A stretch of DNA of 44,434 nucleotides from CAYTUI01 sp964441335 (GTDB taxonomy: Bacteria > Patescibacteriota > Patescibacteriia > UBA1558 > 2-01-FULL-52-15), in contig CAYTUI010000006.1 of NCBI GenBank assembly GCA_964441335.1, positions 1-44,434 of the forward strand, given 5' to 3'. A program made the position numbers and the translations under genes. The notes under the pieces were generated by a model, which worked only from the letters and a program-made list of their open reading frames with translations, was not told the DNA's origin and made no database searches. Below are positions 1 through 7,030 of the stretch, in pieces; position 1 is the stretch's first letter; each line of letters opens with the position of its first letter.

Positions 1-58
1 ACATATGCTTGGATATTACCACCAAAGTGATTCCAAGCTATTGAACCATTACGTAGGC

Positions 59-87
59 TTGACGAAAAATATTAAATATGGTATATA
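59..87 (+). promoter_or_regulatory. sigma70-type promoter of the 219-1266 gene pair
   Basis: A -35 box TTGACG (59-64) is followed after exactly 17 bases by a -10 box TATATA (82-87). Transcription would begin near 94 and leave an untranslated leader of about 125 bases before the ATG at 219. That leader contains a possible stem GAACGG/CCGTTC around 152-180. The assignment rests on the consensus match and position only. Confidence 0.65.
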
Positions 88-218
88 TAAGTGTTTCTTC
101 GTTAGGAACGCTATTCTGTAGATAATCAGTATCTCCAGTATAGCTTTCCGAACGGATAGCTCGGGACCCCAGCCGTTCTGGGATATGCATAGACGACCTC
201 AAGAGGAGGAAGATTCTG

Positions 219-848
219 ATGCGAACCAAGATTGAGCCGCACAAGGAAGTCGTCAGAGCCTGGAAGACAAGCAGGGCAATGATGGACGAAACAGGAGCCA
301 ACTTCTTCATCAACGGTGCCCGGGTCATGGACATCGCCGAGAGGAAGCTCCGGTCAGCCAGATGGCGGCAAGGCGAACTGGCCGCCGAGGTTCTCTTCCT
401 GAAAGCGGTTATCCGCTGCCACGGACCCGAGACGATCGTGGAGATCGTTGCCGGGGAGTTCACTCTCTACTCGAATACTCACGATACTCCCAGTCCAACA
501 CTCCGCAGGATCAAGGTCATTCAAGTCTCCGACACCAACGCCCAACAGTTGCTGATGAAATTCGGCTACAACGACCCCGCACTGCCGAACAAGCAAGATG
601 TGGAGGCTCTGCTGGCGAACAACACCATCCCCGAAGAACTGCGGGTCTACGACCTGCTCTTCCCTCGGGTGGTCTCTCGCGGGCTGTCTGAAGGCCAAGG
701 CGACCGCGTCACCGACGACAGCATTCTGATGCTCGTCTGGGACGGGAACACCTGGTGGCAGAAGCACCTCCTAGCCGGACCGAGAGGCTGGGGACGCTCT
801 GGTCCTGACGTCTTGAATCTCAGAGCTCGTCTGGCCGTCTTCGCCTAA
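219..848 (+). CDS. hypothetical protein, GC-rich
   Basis: A 209-residue soluble protein that I do not recognise. The ATG is preceded by a strong ribosome binding site (AGAGGAGGAAG, 8 bases upstream), which fixes the start. It has no signal peptide, membrane segment or cysteine motif. Residues about 60-110 alternate hydrophobic and charged residues, suggesting a mixed alpha/beta domain (for example around VEIVAGEFTLYSN), and the C-terminal 40 residues are rich in Trp, Gly and Arg. Codons favour G or C in the third position, unlike the AT-rich genes nearby. The next gene follows after 40 bases with its own ribosome binding site, and the pair ends at a hairpin terminator, so the two form a short operon. 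Function unknown. Confidence 0.8.
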   Translation: MRTKIEPHKEVVRAWKTSRAMMDETGANFFINGARVMDIAERKLRSARWRQGELAAEVLFLKAVIRCHGPETIVEIVAGEFTLYSNTHDTPSPTLRRIKVIQVSDTNAQQLLMKFGYNDPALPNKQDVEALLANNTIPEELRVYDLLFPRVVSRGLSEGQGDRVTDDSILMLVWDGNTWWQKHLLAGPRGWGRSGPDVLNLRARLAVFA

Positions 849-888
849 CGGTCAACGTCCAAGTCTTCTCAACCTGTAGGAGGTTCAT

Positions 889-1266
889 ATGACCAAACAG
901 GCGAAACGGCGTTTCACCCAGTTGAACGCGAACTATGCGTCAACTGAAACTCCGCCGGACTACAAGTGCGACAGGTGTGGTGCTCACGGCTGTAAACTGT
1001 GGCGTGAGAGTTACACCTCCTTGAACGAGCAGACACTCCTCTGCGCCAAGTGCGCCGCCAAAAAAGAGGGCGCCGACATCAGCACCATGGACGACCACGG
1101 CCGTAGGAACCACAAATATGGAGGACGAACCTGCACGATCGGTTGTCACGTTCCGGCAATACCCTGTAAAGAAGGCAACTCCTTCTGGAGATTCACCTTA
1201 GCTCCGCAGACCGCATGCAACTGGTGGTATCGTCTGCCGACGCTTCCGAAGGCCAACGCGGCCTAA
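889..1266 (+). CDS. small cysteine-rich putative zinc-binding protein
   Basis: A 125-residue protein with two CxxC pairs near the N-terminus (CDRC at about 27-30 and CAKC at about 52-55), plus further Cys and His residues in the C-terminal half (CTIGCH and PC). This is the pattern of a zinc ribbon or treble-clef fold. The first 20 residues are basic, so RNA, DNA or ribosome binding is possible, but this is inference. The start is set by TAGGAGG seven bases before the ATG. It is the second gene of a two-gene operon with the 209-residue protein, has the same GC-rich codon use, and is followed directly by a terminator. No family name can be given. Confidence 0.78.
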   Translation: MTKQAKRRFTQLNANYASTETPPDYKCDRCGAHGCKLWRESYTSLNEQTLLCAKCAAKKEGADISTMDDHGRRNHKYGGRTCTIGCHVPAIPCKEGNSFWRFTLAPQTACNWWYRLPTLPKANAA

Positions 1267-1273
1267 CGCCACA

Positions 1274-1310
1274 CCCCCGGTCGAGCCTAGCTCGATCGGG
1301 GGATTTAATT
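1274..1310 (+). terminator. intrinsic terminator after the 219-1266 operon
   Basis: A 13-bp stem (CCCCCGGTCGAGC pairing with GCTCGATCGGGGG, one G-U pair) with a 3-base loop lies 8 bases after the stop codon. It is followed by ATTTAATTTT. Confidence 0.85.
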
Positions 1311-1328
1311 TTATAAAATATCTATATA

Positions 1329-1625
1329 TCACCATTCCAAAATAAAAAGAGTTCCCAGAGCTAAAATTATACCCAAAATCTGCCAGGCTAAAATTCCTAG
1401 AGCTTGTTTTGGTTTAATCGGCAGCCATGTAATGGCAAAAACCAAAATGCCTAAAACATCCAGCAGCATCAACATCTGAAAAAGATGAGTAGCTAGTCCT
1501 TCATCTTCTGCTTGCCGGCCATAATCAACACCGAAGATTAAAACATAGCCGGCAATCAAGCCTAAGGCCGCGGCTGAAAATGCTAACGGCAACCAGGCAC
1601 TAGGTTTTTTTAACAAAGATGTCAT
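1329..1625 (-). CDS. small three-TM membrane protein, unknown function
   Basis: A 98-residue protein made almost entirely of three hydrophobic segments (about 10-32, 46-66 and 74-96), separated by a short acidic loop (GRQAEDEG) and a basic loop (KPKQ). No known motif. A TACTAT box sits six bases before the ATG (1632-1637) and there is no ribosome binding site, so the transcript is probably leaderless. It converges on the GC-rich pair at 219-1266. Possibly a small integral inner-membrane protein; nothing in the neighbourhood assigns a role. Confidence 0.6.
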   Translation of the reverse strand: MTSLLKKPSAWLPLAFSAAALGLIAGYVLIFGVDYGRQAEDEGLATHLFQMLMLLDVLGILVFAITWLPIKPKQALGILAWQILGIILALGTLFILEW

Positions 1626-1631
1626 ATTTAT

Positions 1632-1637
1632 ATAGTA
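1632..1637 (-). promoter_or_regulatory. putative -10 box for a leaderless transcript
   Basis: TACTAT on the minus strand lies six bases from the ATG of the 98-residue membrane protein gene. The spacing matches several better -10 boxes in this window. No -35 box is obvious. Confidence 0.35.
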
Positions 1638-1708
1638 ACCATAAATACCAACCTAACGTAAATTTACCGATATCCAAATCTCCTAATAATAAACACTGGC
1701 GTAGCGAT

Positions 1709-1834
1709 TGGGGGTCTGGGGGGCTTTTACTGTTTGAGGCCAAGAATAGAACAAGAGAAAATAATCAGAGCATCGCCGAGTTTAAAAGCTCCCCCCAGAA
1801 CTTTTTGTTACTTTTTGGTTACAAAAAGTAAGCC
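1709..1834. repeat. palindromic intergenic element downstream of rarA
   Basis: Two facing arms, GGTCTGGGGGGCTTTTA (about 1719-1735) and TTTAAAAGCTCCCCCCAGA (about 1780-1798), form a long imperfect inverted repeat. Beside it is a perfect hairpin TTACTTTTT-GGTTAC-AAAAAGTAA (about 1807-1830). No convincing gene lies here. The second hairpin, read on the minus strand, could terminate rarA, whose stop is 20 bases away. From memory, similar GGGGGG-CTTTTA elements occur between genes in other bacteria; I cannot check that here. Confidence 0.6.
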
Positions 1835-1850
1835 CTAGCGGAAGCGTCAG

Positions 1851-3005
1851 TTATTTCTTACTTGTCTGTAACTTACCCCGATAATATTTCTTCCCTTTCA
1901 ACTTCTCCGGCAAATAACTTTTGTCAGAATACATCTCATACCCTTTGTGATAACCCAAATCTTTCATCAGCTTAGTCGGCGCATTTCTTATTTCCATTGG
2001 GATAGGCAAATTACCATGTTCTTTAACATCAGCCAGCGCTGAAAAATAAGCATCATAAGAATCACGGTTCTTAGACGCCAAAGCTAAATAAGTTACGCCA
2101 TGCGCCAAGTTAATCTGCGCCTCCGGTAGGCCGATAATCTCTACGGCCCGGAAAACCTCATTGGCCACGACCAAAGCTGTCGGCTGGGCCATACCAATAT
2201 CTTCAGAAGCAAAAATAACCATTCTTCTGGCAATAAACTTAGGATCTTCGCCACTGTCAATCATCCGTGCCAGATAATACAAAGCCGCGTCCACCTGACT
2301 GGCTCGCATACTTTTAATAAAAGCACTAATCGTGTTGTAATGCTCGTCGCCTTGTTTATCAAAACGTAAAAATTTGCTCTGCACCGTATTCTTCAACGCT
2401 TCCACGTCACTCTTTTTATAGAGTTGCGAAGCGTGCTCCAAAACCGTAATCGCCTGCCTAGCATCGCCGTTAGCCATTCTGACCAGCCACTCCTCCGCTT
2501 CCTTATTCAATTTAATGCCAGTCCGCTTAATAATCTGCTTAATCTCTGGTTCGCTTAATTCATTCAGCACAAACACCCGACAGCGCGACAGCAAAGGTGA
2601 AATAACTTCAAAACTTGGATTTTCAGTCGTCGCCCCGATTAATACTAACTTGCCACTTTCCACATGAGGCAATAAAAAATCCTGTTGCGCCTTATTAAAA
2701 CGATGAATTTCGTCCAGAAACAAAATCTTCGGCCCCGGCAAGAGGTCATGCTGATTAAGAACCTGCCTAATATCATCCTTGCCGGCCGAGACAGCCGACA
2801 GTTCATAAAAATTAGCCTTGAGCGAATTGGCATAAATCTTAGCCAAGGTAGTCTTACCCACCCCCGGCGGACCCCAGAGAATAAAAGAAAAGACCTGGCC
2901 TTTTTCAATGGCCACTCGCAAAGGTCTATTCAATCCAACTAAATGCCCCTGCCCGACGAATTCTTCCAGCCTATTCGGTCTGATTTTTGAAGCTAATGGT
3001 TCCAT
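1851..3005 (-). CDS. rarA: replication-associated recombination protein RarA (MgsA), AAA+ ATPase
   Basis: A 384-residue clamp-loader-like ATPase that in other bacteria acts at stalled replication forks. The N-terminus (RPNRLEEFVGQGHL) is typical of the family. Walker A GPPGVGKTT is at about 44-52, Walker B with its extension LFLDEIHRFNKAQQD is at about 96-110, and sensor 1 GATTENPSFE and the arginine-finger region SPLLSRCRVF follow. The C-terminal half carries the MgsA tetramerisation domain (ARRMVIFASEDIGMAQP, MEIRNAPTKLMKDLGY). The length is somewhat below the usual 410-440 residues, mainly at the C-terminus. There is no ribosome binding site, and TAAGAT at 3015-3020 may be the -10 of a nearly leaderless mRNA. 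It is a single gene, with no partner nearby. Confidence 0.95.
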   Translation of the reverse strand: MEPLASKIRPNRLEEFVGQGHLVGLNRPLRVAIEKGQVFSFILWGPPGVGKTTLAKIYANSLKANFYELSAVSAGKDDIRQVLNQHDLLPGPKILFLDEIHRFNKAQQDFLLPHVESGKLVLIGATTENPSFEVISPLLSRCRVFVLNELSEPEIKQIIKRTGIKLNKEAEEWLVRMANGDARQAITVLEHASQLYKKSDVEALKNTVQSKFLRFDKQGDEHYNTISAFIKSMRASQVDAALYYLARMIDSGEDPKFIARRMVIFASEDIGMAQPTALVVANEVFRAVEIIGLPEAQINLAHGVTYLALASKNRDSYDAYFSALADVKEHGNLPIPMEIRNAPTKLMKDLGYHKGYEMYSDKSYLPEKLKGKKYYRGKLQTSKK

Positions 3006-3153
3006 AGTATTGGTATCTTACTACTGGAGGGGAAAAATAAAAAGCCCAGATCAAGCTTGGTTGATATTAGTCATTAATGGCAAGCATGGCGGAAGATGTT
3101 AGAACTAAAATGTAAGCTTGTGCAATAGCCTAGACATAAGTCCTAATACGAGC

Positions 3154-3159
3154 TAGCAT
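3154..3159 (+). promoter_or_regulatory. putative -10 box for a leaderless transcript (3166 gene)
   Basis: TAGCAT ends six bases before the ATG at 3166. No ribosome binding site is present. Confidence 0.35.
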
Positions 3160-3165
3160 TATAAC

Positions 3166-3507
3166 ATGCCATTGGATACAGAATCATTTTTTAGCATAAT
3201 TTTATCAGGCTTTATTACAGTCTGGGCTTTTCGAAAATCCAGTCATTCCAAAAAATCCATCAGTGATTTTGAGTACCTTGGATTTAGCGCTCTTTGGGGC
3301 GTAGTTTTAGCAGTTATTTATATCAGGTTTTTCATGAATAACCTGACGCTAGAAAAAACCACTTCTAACCCGTTTGCTTTTGGATTGGTTTTGTCGATTT
3401 ATGGATTTGCGTCTGGTCTTTTTTTGGGATTGTTAACCAGAGAATATCAAAATATTTTACAAATAAAGCGTGGGGGTAAGCGCCAAAAAAGAAGAGTTAA
3501 ATTATGA
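3166..3507 (+). CDS. small membrane protein, unknown function
   Basis: A 113-residue protein with three hydrophobic segments (about 8-22, 39-57 and 72-92) and a strongly basic tail (KRGGKRQKRRVKL). The topology and tail suggest a small inner-membrane protein with a cytoplasmic basic end. No motif identifies the family. Its stop overlaps the start of the next gene in an ATGA, so the two are translationally coupled. Transcription seems to start almost at the ATG. Confidence 0.6.
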   Translation: MPLDTESFFSIILSGFITVWAFRKSSHSKKSISDFEYLGFSALWGVVLAVIYIRFFMNNLTLEKTTSNPFAFGLVLSIYGFASGLFLGLLTREYQNILQIKRGGKRQKRRVKL

Positions 3508-3716
3508 AACTAACAAATGACAGCTATACAATATTTATAGGCACAAAAAACTTCACAGAGAAATATTATCGTGATAAAGATGGTTGGGTCAAAATTTCCG
3601 CCAAAGGTAATAAATTTCAGATGACAGCGGAACAGGTTCTCAATCATCTACTGCCAGCAATAGCTGGAGTAAAACCGGGTTTGATTTGGAAAGTGGAGTA
3701 CAAACCATTGAAGTAG
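3504..3716 (+). CDS. small hypothetical protein coupled to the 3166 membrane protein
   Basis: A 70-residue soluble protein starting in the ATGA overlap with the upstream membrane protein gene. It is rich in aromatic and Lys residues (TKNFTEKYYRDKDGWVKI) and has no recognisable domain. Just past the stop, another frame stays open for about 70 bases (VVLKHKETGK...), so a frameshifted longer ancestor is possible but not shown. The overlap with the upstream gene is the best evidence that it is translated. Confidence 0.5.
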   Translation: MKLTNDSYTIFIGTKNFTEKYYRDKDGWVKISAKGNKFQMTAEQVLNHLLPAIAGVKPGLIWKVEYKPLK

Positions 3717-3781
3717 TGTTAAAACACAAAGAAACCGGCAAGATGCGAGATGATAAAATCCATATCGTAAAACGAGATTTT

Positions 3782-4033
3782 TTATCTATGCGGACAGCCA
3801 GCCCAACAGCAAGGCCTGCGCATTCCACCCTTAAGCTTAGAAATTGCTTTTTCAATACGAATACCTCTGGTCTCGGCTTTTTTGCCGGACGTCACCCAGC
3901 AAATCCACTCGTTACGGGCTAAGGGTGTAATATCCTCCCAGACAGCCAACGCCTTCGGAGCCAACGTTAAAGTTTTTTGTAAATCTGCAGGCATTTTATG
4001 CACAACCCCGACAAAATTTTTTTTATTAGCCAT
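3782..4033 (-). CDS. YdeI/OmpD-associated family protein
   Basis: An 83-residue protein that matches, from memory, the C-terminal domain of the YdeI/OmpD-associated (bacteriocin-protection) family. It has a start like MPADLQKTL, a central ITPLARNEWICWV, the helix KKAETRGIRIEKAISKLKGG and the Cys-rich end RRPCCWAGCPHR. The in-frame ATG at 4033 (MANKKNF) is preferred over one nine codons upstream because the family usually starts close to this motif; neither has a clear ribosome binding site. Members are often annotated as stress or bacteriocin-tolerance proteins, but the biochemical role is not established. It stands alone, facing a promoter on the other strand. Confidence 0.75.
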   Translation of the reverse strand: MANKKNFVGVVHKMPADLQKTLTLAPKALAVWEDITPLARNEWICWVTSGKKAETRGIRIEKAISKLKGGMRRPCCWAGCPHR

Positions 4034-4078
4034 GGGTCTATGATAGCCGAAGCTATACATTTCGGCAATTCCTTAATC

Positions 4079-4107
4079 TTGACAAATACCCCCAAATACA
4101 CTATCCT
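4079..4107 (+). promoter_or_regulatory. sigma70-type promoter of the 60-residue protein gene
   Basis: A perfect -35 box TTGACA (4079-4084) is followed after 17 bases by -10 TATCCT (4102-4107). The short leader contains an imperfect stem around 4115-4134 (GCG-ATTT-CGC core). Confidence 0.75.
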
Positions 4108-4154
4108 TTTCTGTTCAGTGGCGATTTCGCGGCTGACACACAAGGAGGATGTTG

Positions 4155-4337
4155 ATGGAACAGATGGAGATCTTCGTCAAAGGCCCAAGCTTGGACTACG
4201 GAACCCTCAAGCATCACGTGAACGAGTGGTTGGCGAAGAACAAGGGCGTGGAAATCACCGACAGACAGATCGTTCTGGCCTCAAATCACGAAGGGACCAC
4301 CTGCGTCATCACCATCTACTACCGCGAGAAGAGCTGA
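4155..4337 (+). CDS. 60-residue hypothetical protein, GC-rich
   Basis: A small, mostly polar protein of unknown family (MEQMEIFVKG at the start, TTCVITIYYREKS at the end). An upstream in-frame ATG at 4149 directly abuts the AAGGAGG (4142-4148) and cannot be used well. The ATG at 4155, six bases from the site, is the likely start. The gene is a complete small unit: consensus promoter 70 bases upstream, short leader, strong ribosome binding site, and a hairpin terminator 26 bases after the stop. Codon use is GC-rich like the other genes of this type. The alternating pattern of the last 30 residues suggests beta strands. Function unknown. Confidence 0.75.
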   Translation: MEQMEIFVKGPSLDYGTLKHHVNEWLAKNKGVEITDRQIVLASNHEGTTCVITIYYREKS

Positions 4338-4363
4338 TCCTAGCGGGCCAGCCCTTGCGCCCC

Positions 4364-4405
4364 GCGACCCTTCCGTTCATCAGATCGGACAGGGTCGCTT
4401 TTTTT
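4364..4405 (+). terminator. intrinsic terminator after the 60-residue protein gene
   Basis: GCGACCCT (4364-4371) pairs with AGGGTCGC (4391-4398), with an inner TCCG/CGGA pair, followed by seven T residues. Confidence 0.9.
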
Positions 4406-4467
4406 ACGCAAAAAAACGCCTATGACGGTTGTTTATAATCCAATCTCGGAAAGCGAAACGCACCACG

Positions 4468-5304
4468 CTAAATATTTTCTATCCCAAACCTCTTGAGTAA
4501 TCCTTTGGTAATAATTAAAGGAGTGTTGTCCCACCTGCTAATTAGTTTCTCAGAAATACCAGTTTCTCTGCCCGCCAAAAAGTTATCAGACAGCTGTCGG
4601 TATATTTCAGGTGCATTTATAATACTATTAATAAGAACGGCCTGGTGACTATAAGCACGCTTCTGCTTAAGCGATCTCAACGCATGGCGCATATATTGAC
4701 AGAAAATATCATCGTGTTCAGAGTCACGCAAAGGCCCGACTACCATGCCAATCTCAAAGTCAACCATTGTTTCCCCTAAATCACGACCTTTTAATCGAGG
4801 TTCAATATCAATCAAAGTTAGCTTATCATGCTTTTCTCCTGGCTGGGCAAGATACTGTTCAGGACGAAATATATCGGTCACAACCGATCTTGGCTTATTA
4901 AACTCAATCCAATCCAAATATTTAAGTCCAAGCTGTGCAATACGACTCAAGGCCTCAAGTGTCTTTGGATTGTTCTTATCAATAGGAACCAGATGATTGC
5001 CTTTGATGCGTTCGGTTAGGAGCATCGGCTTGACAGGGCCATCGCTAGTCTCTCTAGCTAAAATAAATTGATGGGCGGCTACATCAATATCTAGACTTTC
5101 GCCCATCTCATCAAGACGACGATAAATCTTTTCGGCAACTTGAATAAGTTTGGGATCAGCTACCAGAAATCTAGCCTCCTCGTCTGTCGGTACACGAATT
5201 AATGCCTCCGGATGATCAGGGTCGTAATAAATTTTATTAGTATCGCCGACTTCAACAGGTTTTATAAATGGTCGGATTTCCGGCGAAAATGGAAGTTCAT
5301 TCAT
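4468..5304 (-). CDS. hypothetical protein, possibly kinase-like
   Basis: A 278-residue soluble protein. I cannot place it firmly. Some features recall the protein-kinase/phosphotransferase fold: an early VGDTNKIYYD loop, a hinge-like PMLLTERIKGN, and LTLIDIEPRL at about 160, which resembles the metal-binding Asp segment of such enzymes. The GxGxxG and HxD motifs of true kinases are not evident, so this is only a suggestion. TATAAT (5311-5316) lies six bases before the ATG with no ribosome binding site, so the mRNA is probably leaderless. It is a single-gene unit next to tRNA-Gln. Confidence 0.7.
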   Translation of the reverse strand: MNELPFSPEIRPFIKPVEVGDTNKIYYDPDHPEALIRVPTDEEARFLVADPKLIQVAEKIYRRLDEMGESLDIDVAAHQFILARETSDGPVKPMLLTERIKGNHLVPIDKNNPKTLEALSRIAQLGLKYLDWIEFNKPRSVVTDIFRPEQYLAQPGEKHDKLTLIDIEPRLKGRDLGETMVDFEIGMVVGPLRDSEHDDIFCQYMRHALRSLKQKRAYSHQAVLINSIINAPEIYRQLSDNFLAGRETGISEKLISRWDNTPLIITKGLLKRFGIENI

Positions 5305-5310
5305 AACTTA

Positions 5311-5316
5311 ATTATA
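5311..5316 (-). promoter_or_regulatory. -10 box of a leaderless transcript (4468-5304 gene)
   Basis: A perfect TATAAT on the minus strand ends six bases before the ATG, which places the transcription start at or next to the start codon. Confidence 0.55.
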
Positions 5317-5369
5317 ACAAAATAAAATGGACGACGGTATTATTACTTTGTAAATATATTAGTCAGTAT

Positions 5370-5443
5370 TGGCTCGGGGACAGGGTTTCGAACCCCGATT
5401 ACTGGGACCAGAACCCAGCGTCCTACCGTTAGACGATCCCCGA
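5370..5443 (-). tRNA. tRNA-Gln (anticodon CTG)
   Basis: The minus strand folds into a complete cloverleaf. The acceptor stem TCGGGGA/TCCCCGA encloses a D-arm with TCTAACGGTAGGAC, an anticodon stem CTGGG/CCCAG around loop TTCTGGT (anticodon CTG, reading CAG) and a T-arm GGGGTTCGAAACCCT. The discriminator is G, as usual for glutamine, and the 3' CCA is encoded (5370-5372). A broken second copy of its 5' part lies upstream. Confidence 0.95.
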
Positions 5444-5479
5444 ATCATTAAAAACTGATAATAATATGTTTGTGAATAT

Positions 5480-5640
5480 ACAAAGCTCGCGAGGCGGGCC
5501 GGGGAACCCGTCGTCTCCGCCTCGTCTGCGCCGAAGGCGAGACGGGCTACCGTTAGACCTGTCACCCGACCTGTCCACCGAAGCTTCAGCGCAGGTGGAA
5601 GCTTTAGCGAAGGGTGGCGATCCCCGAATCATTAATAACC
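5480..5640 (-). pseudogene. partial tRNA-Gln copy interrupted by GC-rich palindromes
   Basis: The blocks CTACCGTTAGA (5548-5558) and CGATCCCCGA (5618-5627), contiguous in the intact tRNA gene (5423-5443), occur here in the same order. They are separated by 59 bases of palindromic sequence built on CCACC/GGTGG and GAAGC/GCTTC. The 5' flank (ATCATTAA...) also resembles the flank of the intact gene. The anticodon and T-arm side is replaced by another GC-rich hairpin cluster (about 5488-5547). It cannot form a tRNA. Confidence 0.65.
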
Positions 5641-5700
5641 AATATTATGAATGCGTATAGGATTATAATAGATAATTATCTTAGCGTCAATCTAAATGAA

Positions 5701-5737
5701 AACCGCCCCCGAAGTCTTATGCTAAAGGGGCGGTTTT
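5701..5737. terminator. terminator downstream of the CDP-alcohol phosphatidyltransferase gene
   Basis: AACCGCCCC (5701-5709) pairs with GGGGCGGTT (5727-5735). On the minus strand it lies just after the stop at 5743 and ends in TTTTC. On the plus strand it is followed by TTTTGTTT, so it may work in both directions. Confidence 0.8.
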
Positions 5738-5742
5738 GTTTC

Positions 5743-6351
5743 CTAGTGTGAATCCTGTTTCACTGCCGTCTGCCACTGCGCAAGAAAGCAACTGATTTCA
5801 ATCCGCTTGTGGCGCCAAGCCATGATTAGCAGATTAGTCCAGAAAGCCACCTGCGCCATGGTCATCAAAGCGGCGTTGTCAGGCACTCCCAACAAGCCGC
5901 AGATTACCAGCCCGGCGATCAACACGCCTACCCGTAGACCGCGACCAATGATCTTGGCCTCCAACCAATGAACGATGATACCTTTCTCTTTGGCCAGCGG
6001 TTTGGCGTATGAAGACAATAGTGCTGTTGCCAAAGCCAGCATCAGCCAGCGACTGGTTTCCAGATCATCTGTCCGCCAAGCCAACCCAATGAGCAGTGCC
6101 ATCTCCCCGACTTTGTCGCACAAAGCATCAAAGTAAGCACCGCCCGGAGTTGCCTCATTGAACTTGCGCGCGACTAGGCCGTCCAAGACATCCAACAGAC
6201 AACCGAGCGAAAAGACGACGGCTACTAGTTGCAACGGCCAATGCCAGGTTGCTCCGACACCGGCCCAGATGCAGATCACCGCTCCCAGAGCAGAGATATC
6301 GTTGGCCAACGAGCGGTTGCTCGGTATTTGAGGAAAAAGCGTTGACAGCAT
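5743..6351 (-). CDS. CDP-alcohol phosphatidyltransferase family protein
   Basis: A 202-residue integral membrane enzyme that should transfer a phosphoalcohol head group from or to a CDP-linked substrate in phospholipid synthesis. The full family signature D(x2)DG(x2)AR(x8)G(x3)D(x3)D is present, with D54, D57-G58, A61-R62, G71, D75 and D79; all metal- and CDP-binding Asp residues are intact. Several hydrophobic helices surround it. The acceptor (glycerol-phosphate, inositol-phosphate or other) cannot be told from sequence. The start is fixed by AAGGAGG seven bases before the ATG. It belongs to the GC-rich set, has its own TTGACA promoter element and terminator, and has no other lipid gene beside it. 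Confidence 0.9.
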   Translation of the reverse strand: MLSTLFPQIPSNRSLANDISALGAVICIWAGVGATWHWPLQLVAVVFSLGCLLDVLDGLVARKFNEATPGGAYFDALCDKVGEMALLIGLAWRTDDLETSRWLMLALATALLSSYAKPLAKEKGIIVHWLEAKIIGRGLRVGVLIAGLVICGLLGVPDNAALMTMAQVAFWTNLLIMAWRHKRIEISCFLAQWQTAVKQDSH

Positions 6352-6397
6352 TTTGTCACCTCCTTGTAGAAAAGAACTTAGCTATCTCTCAATATTC

Positions 6398-6425
6398 AGC
6401 CTAATGTAATATGGCGATTTGTCAA
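6398..6425 (-). promoter_or_regulatory. putative promoter of the CDP-alcohol phosphatidyltransferase gene
   Basis: A minus-strand TTGACA (6420-6425) is followed after 16 bases by TAGGCT (6398-6403). The -35 is perfect, the -10 weak. It directly abuts the T-run of the upstream acetyltransferase terminator. Confidence 0.5.
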
Positions 6426-6427
6426 CA

Positions 6428-6466
6428 TAAAAAGAATACGGCCACCGAGCTAAGCTAGATGGCCGT
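6428..6466 (-). terminator. intrinsic terminator of the acetyltransferase gene
   Basis: On the minus strand ACGGCCA (6460-6466) pairs with TGGCCGT (6438-6444), then ATTCTTTTT follows. It is 13 bases after the stop codon. Confidence 0.85.
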
Positions 6467-6478
6467 CTATTCAACTCT

Positions 6479-6922
6479 CTACAGCTCCATGCTGTAGACG
6501 TTGGTGTTCCTCTGCTGGAAACCCAAGGACTGATACAGCTTGTTGGCGGCGACGCGCATGGGTGAGCTGGTTAGCTCTAGGCTGAAGATACCCTCAAAGC
6601 GCGCCTTGTCAATCAGCATCTGCGACAGCTTCCGGCCGATGCCATGACCGCGGTAGTTAAGATCCTCATCCACCACCACATCCTCAATCCGCCCCTCTCG
6701 TTTGGTCGGCTTGAAAATCGGCACCAAAGTGGCCATACCGGCGATCTTCCCGCCAGAAAGGGGATCTCTGGCCAACAGCAAGAAGGACTTCTCCTGAACC
6801 TCCTCCCAGTGTTCTCTGGTCTGCGACTGGGCATCAGCCGACAGCATGACCAGCAACTCGTTCAAACGAACGATATCCTGATCGCTCAAGCCGCCGACTG
6901 GCTCAAACTTATATTGAAGCAT
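6479..6922 (-). CDS. GNAT family N-acetyltransferase
   Basis: A 147-residue acetyl-CoA-dependent transferase. Motif A is clear: VVVDEDLNYRGHGIGRKL, with the pyrophosphate-binding R/Q-x-x-G-x-G/A element as RGHGIG (about 91-96). Motif B ends in ANKLYQSLGF, as usual for the family, followed by a short final strand. The start is placed at the second ATG (6922) because GGAGG lies five bases before it, while the first ATG (6934) overlaps the ribosome binding site itself. The substrate (small molecule, peptide or N-terminus) cannot be predicted. It forms a single-gene GC-rich unit with its own promoter and terminator. Confidence 0.88.
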   Translation of the reverse strand: MLQYKFEPVGGLSDQDIVRLNELLVMLSADAQSQTREHWEEVQEKSFLLLARDPLSGGKIAGMATLVPIFKPTKREGRIEDVVVDEDLNYRGHGIGRKLSQMLIDKARFEGIFSLELTSSPMRVAANKLYQSLGFQQRNTNVYSMEL

Positions 6923-6964
6923 TTCCGCCTCCATGTGGTTGTCTTTAGTGATTAAAGCTTAGTC

Positions 6965-6993
6965 AATCTATTATTTAAATGGCCGAATGTCAA
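6965..6993 (-). promoter_or_regulatory. sigma70-type promoter of the acetyltransferase gene
   Basis: Minus-strand TTGACA (6988-6993), a 17-base spacer and TAGATT (6965-6970). Confidence 0.7.
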
Positions 6994-7030
6994 GCAAACG
7001 CCCAGGGTAGAGAAACTCATCTCTTGTAGA

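Noticed and set aside
88..218. Riboswitch in the leader of the 219 gene
   Set aside because: The leader has one small stem but no match to a riboswitch class that I recognise.
1619..1831. Plus-strand frame of 70 codons near rarA
   Set aside because: It crosses the palindromic element and hairpin and has no ribosome binding site or recognisable sequence.
3686..3922. Plus-strand frame overlapping the end of the 3504 gene and the YdeI-like gene
   Set aside because: Its second half is antisense to the YdeI-like gene. Its first part may belong to a frameshifted relative of the 3504 gene, but this cannot be shown.
5359..5660. Several open frames across the tRNA-Gln region
   Set aside because: They are translations of the tRNA gene and of the GC-rich palindromes beside it.
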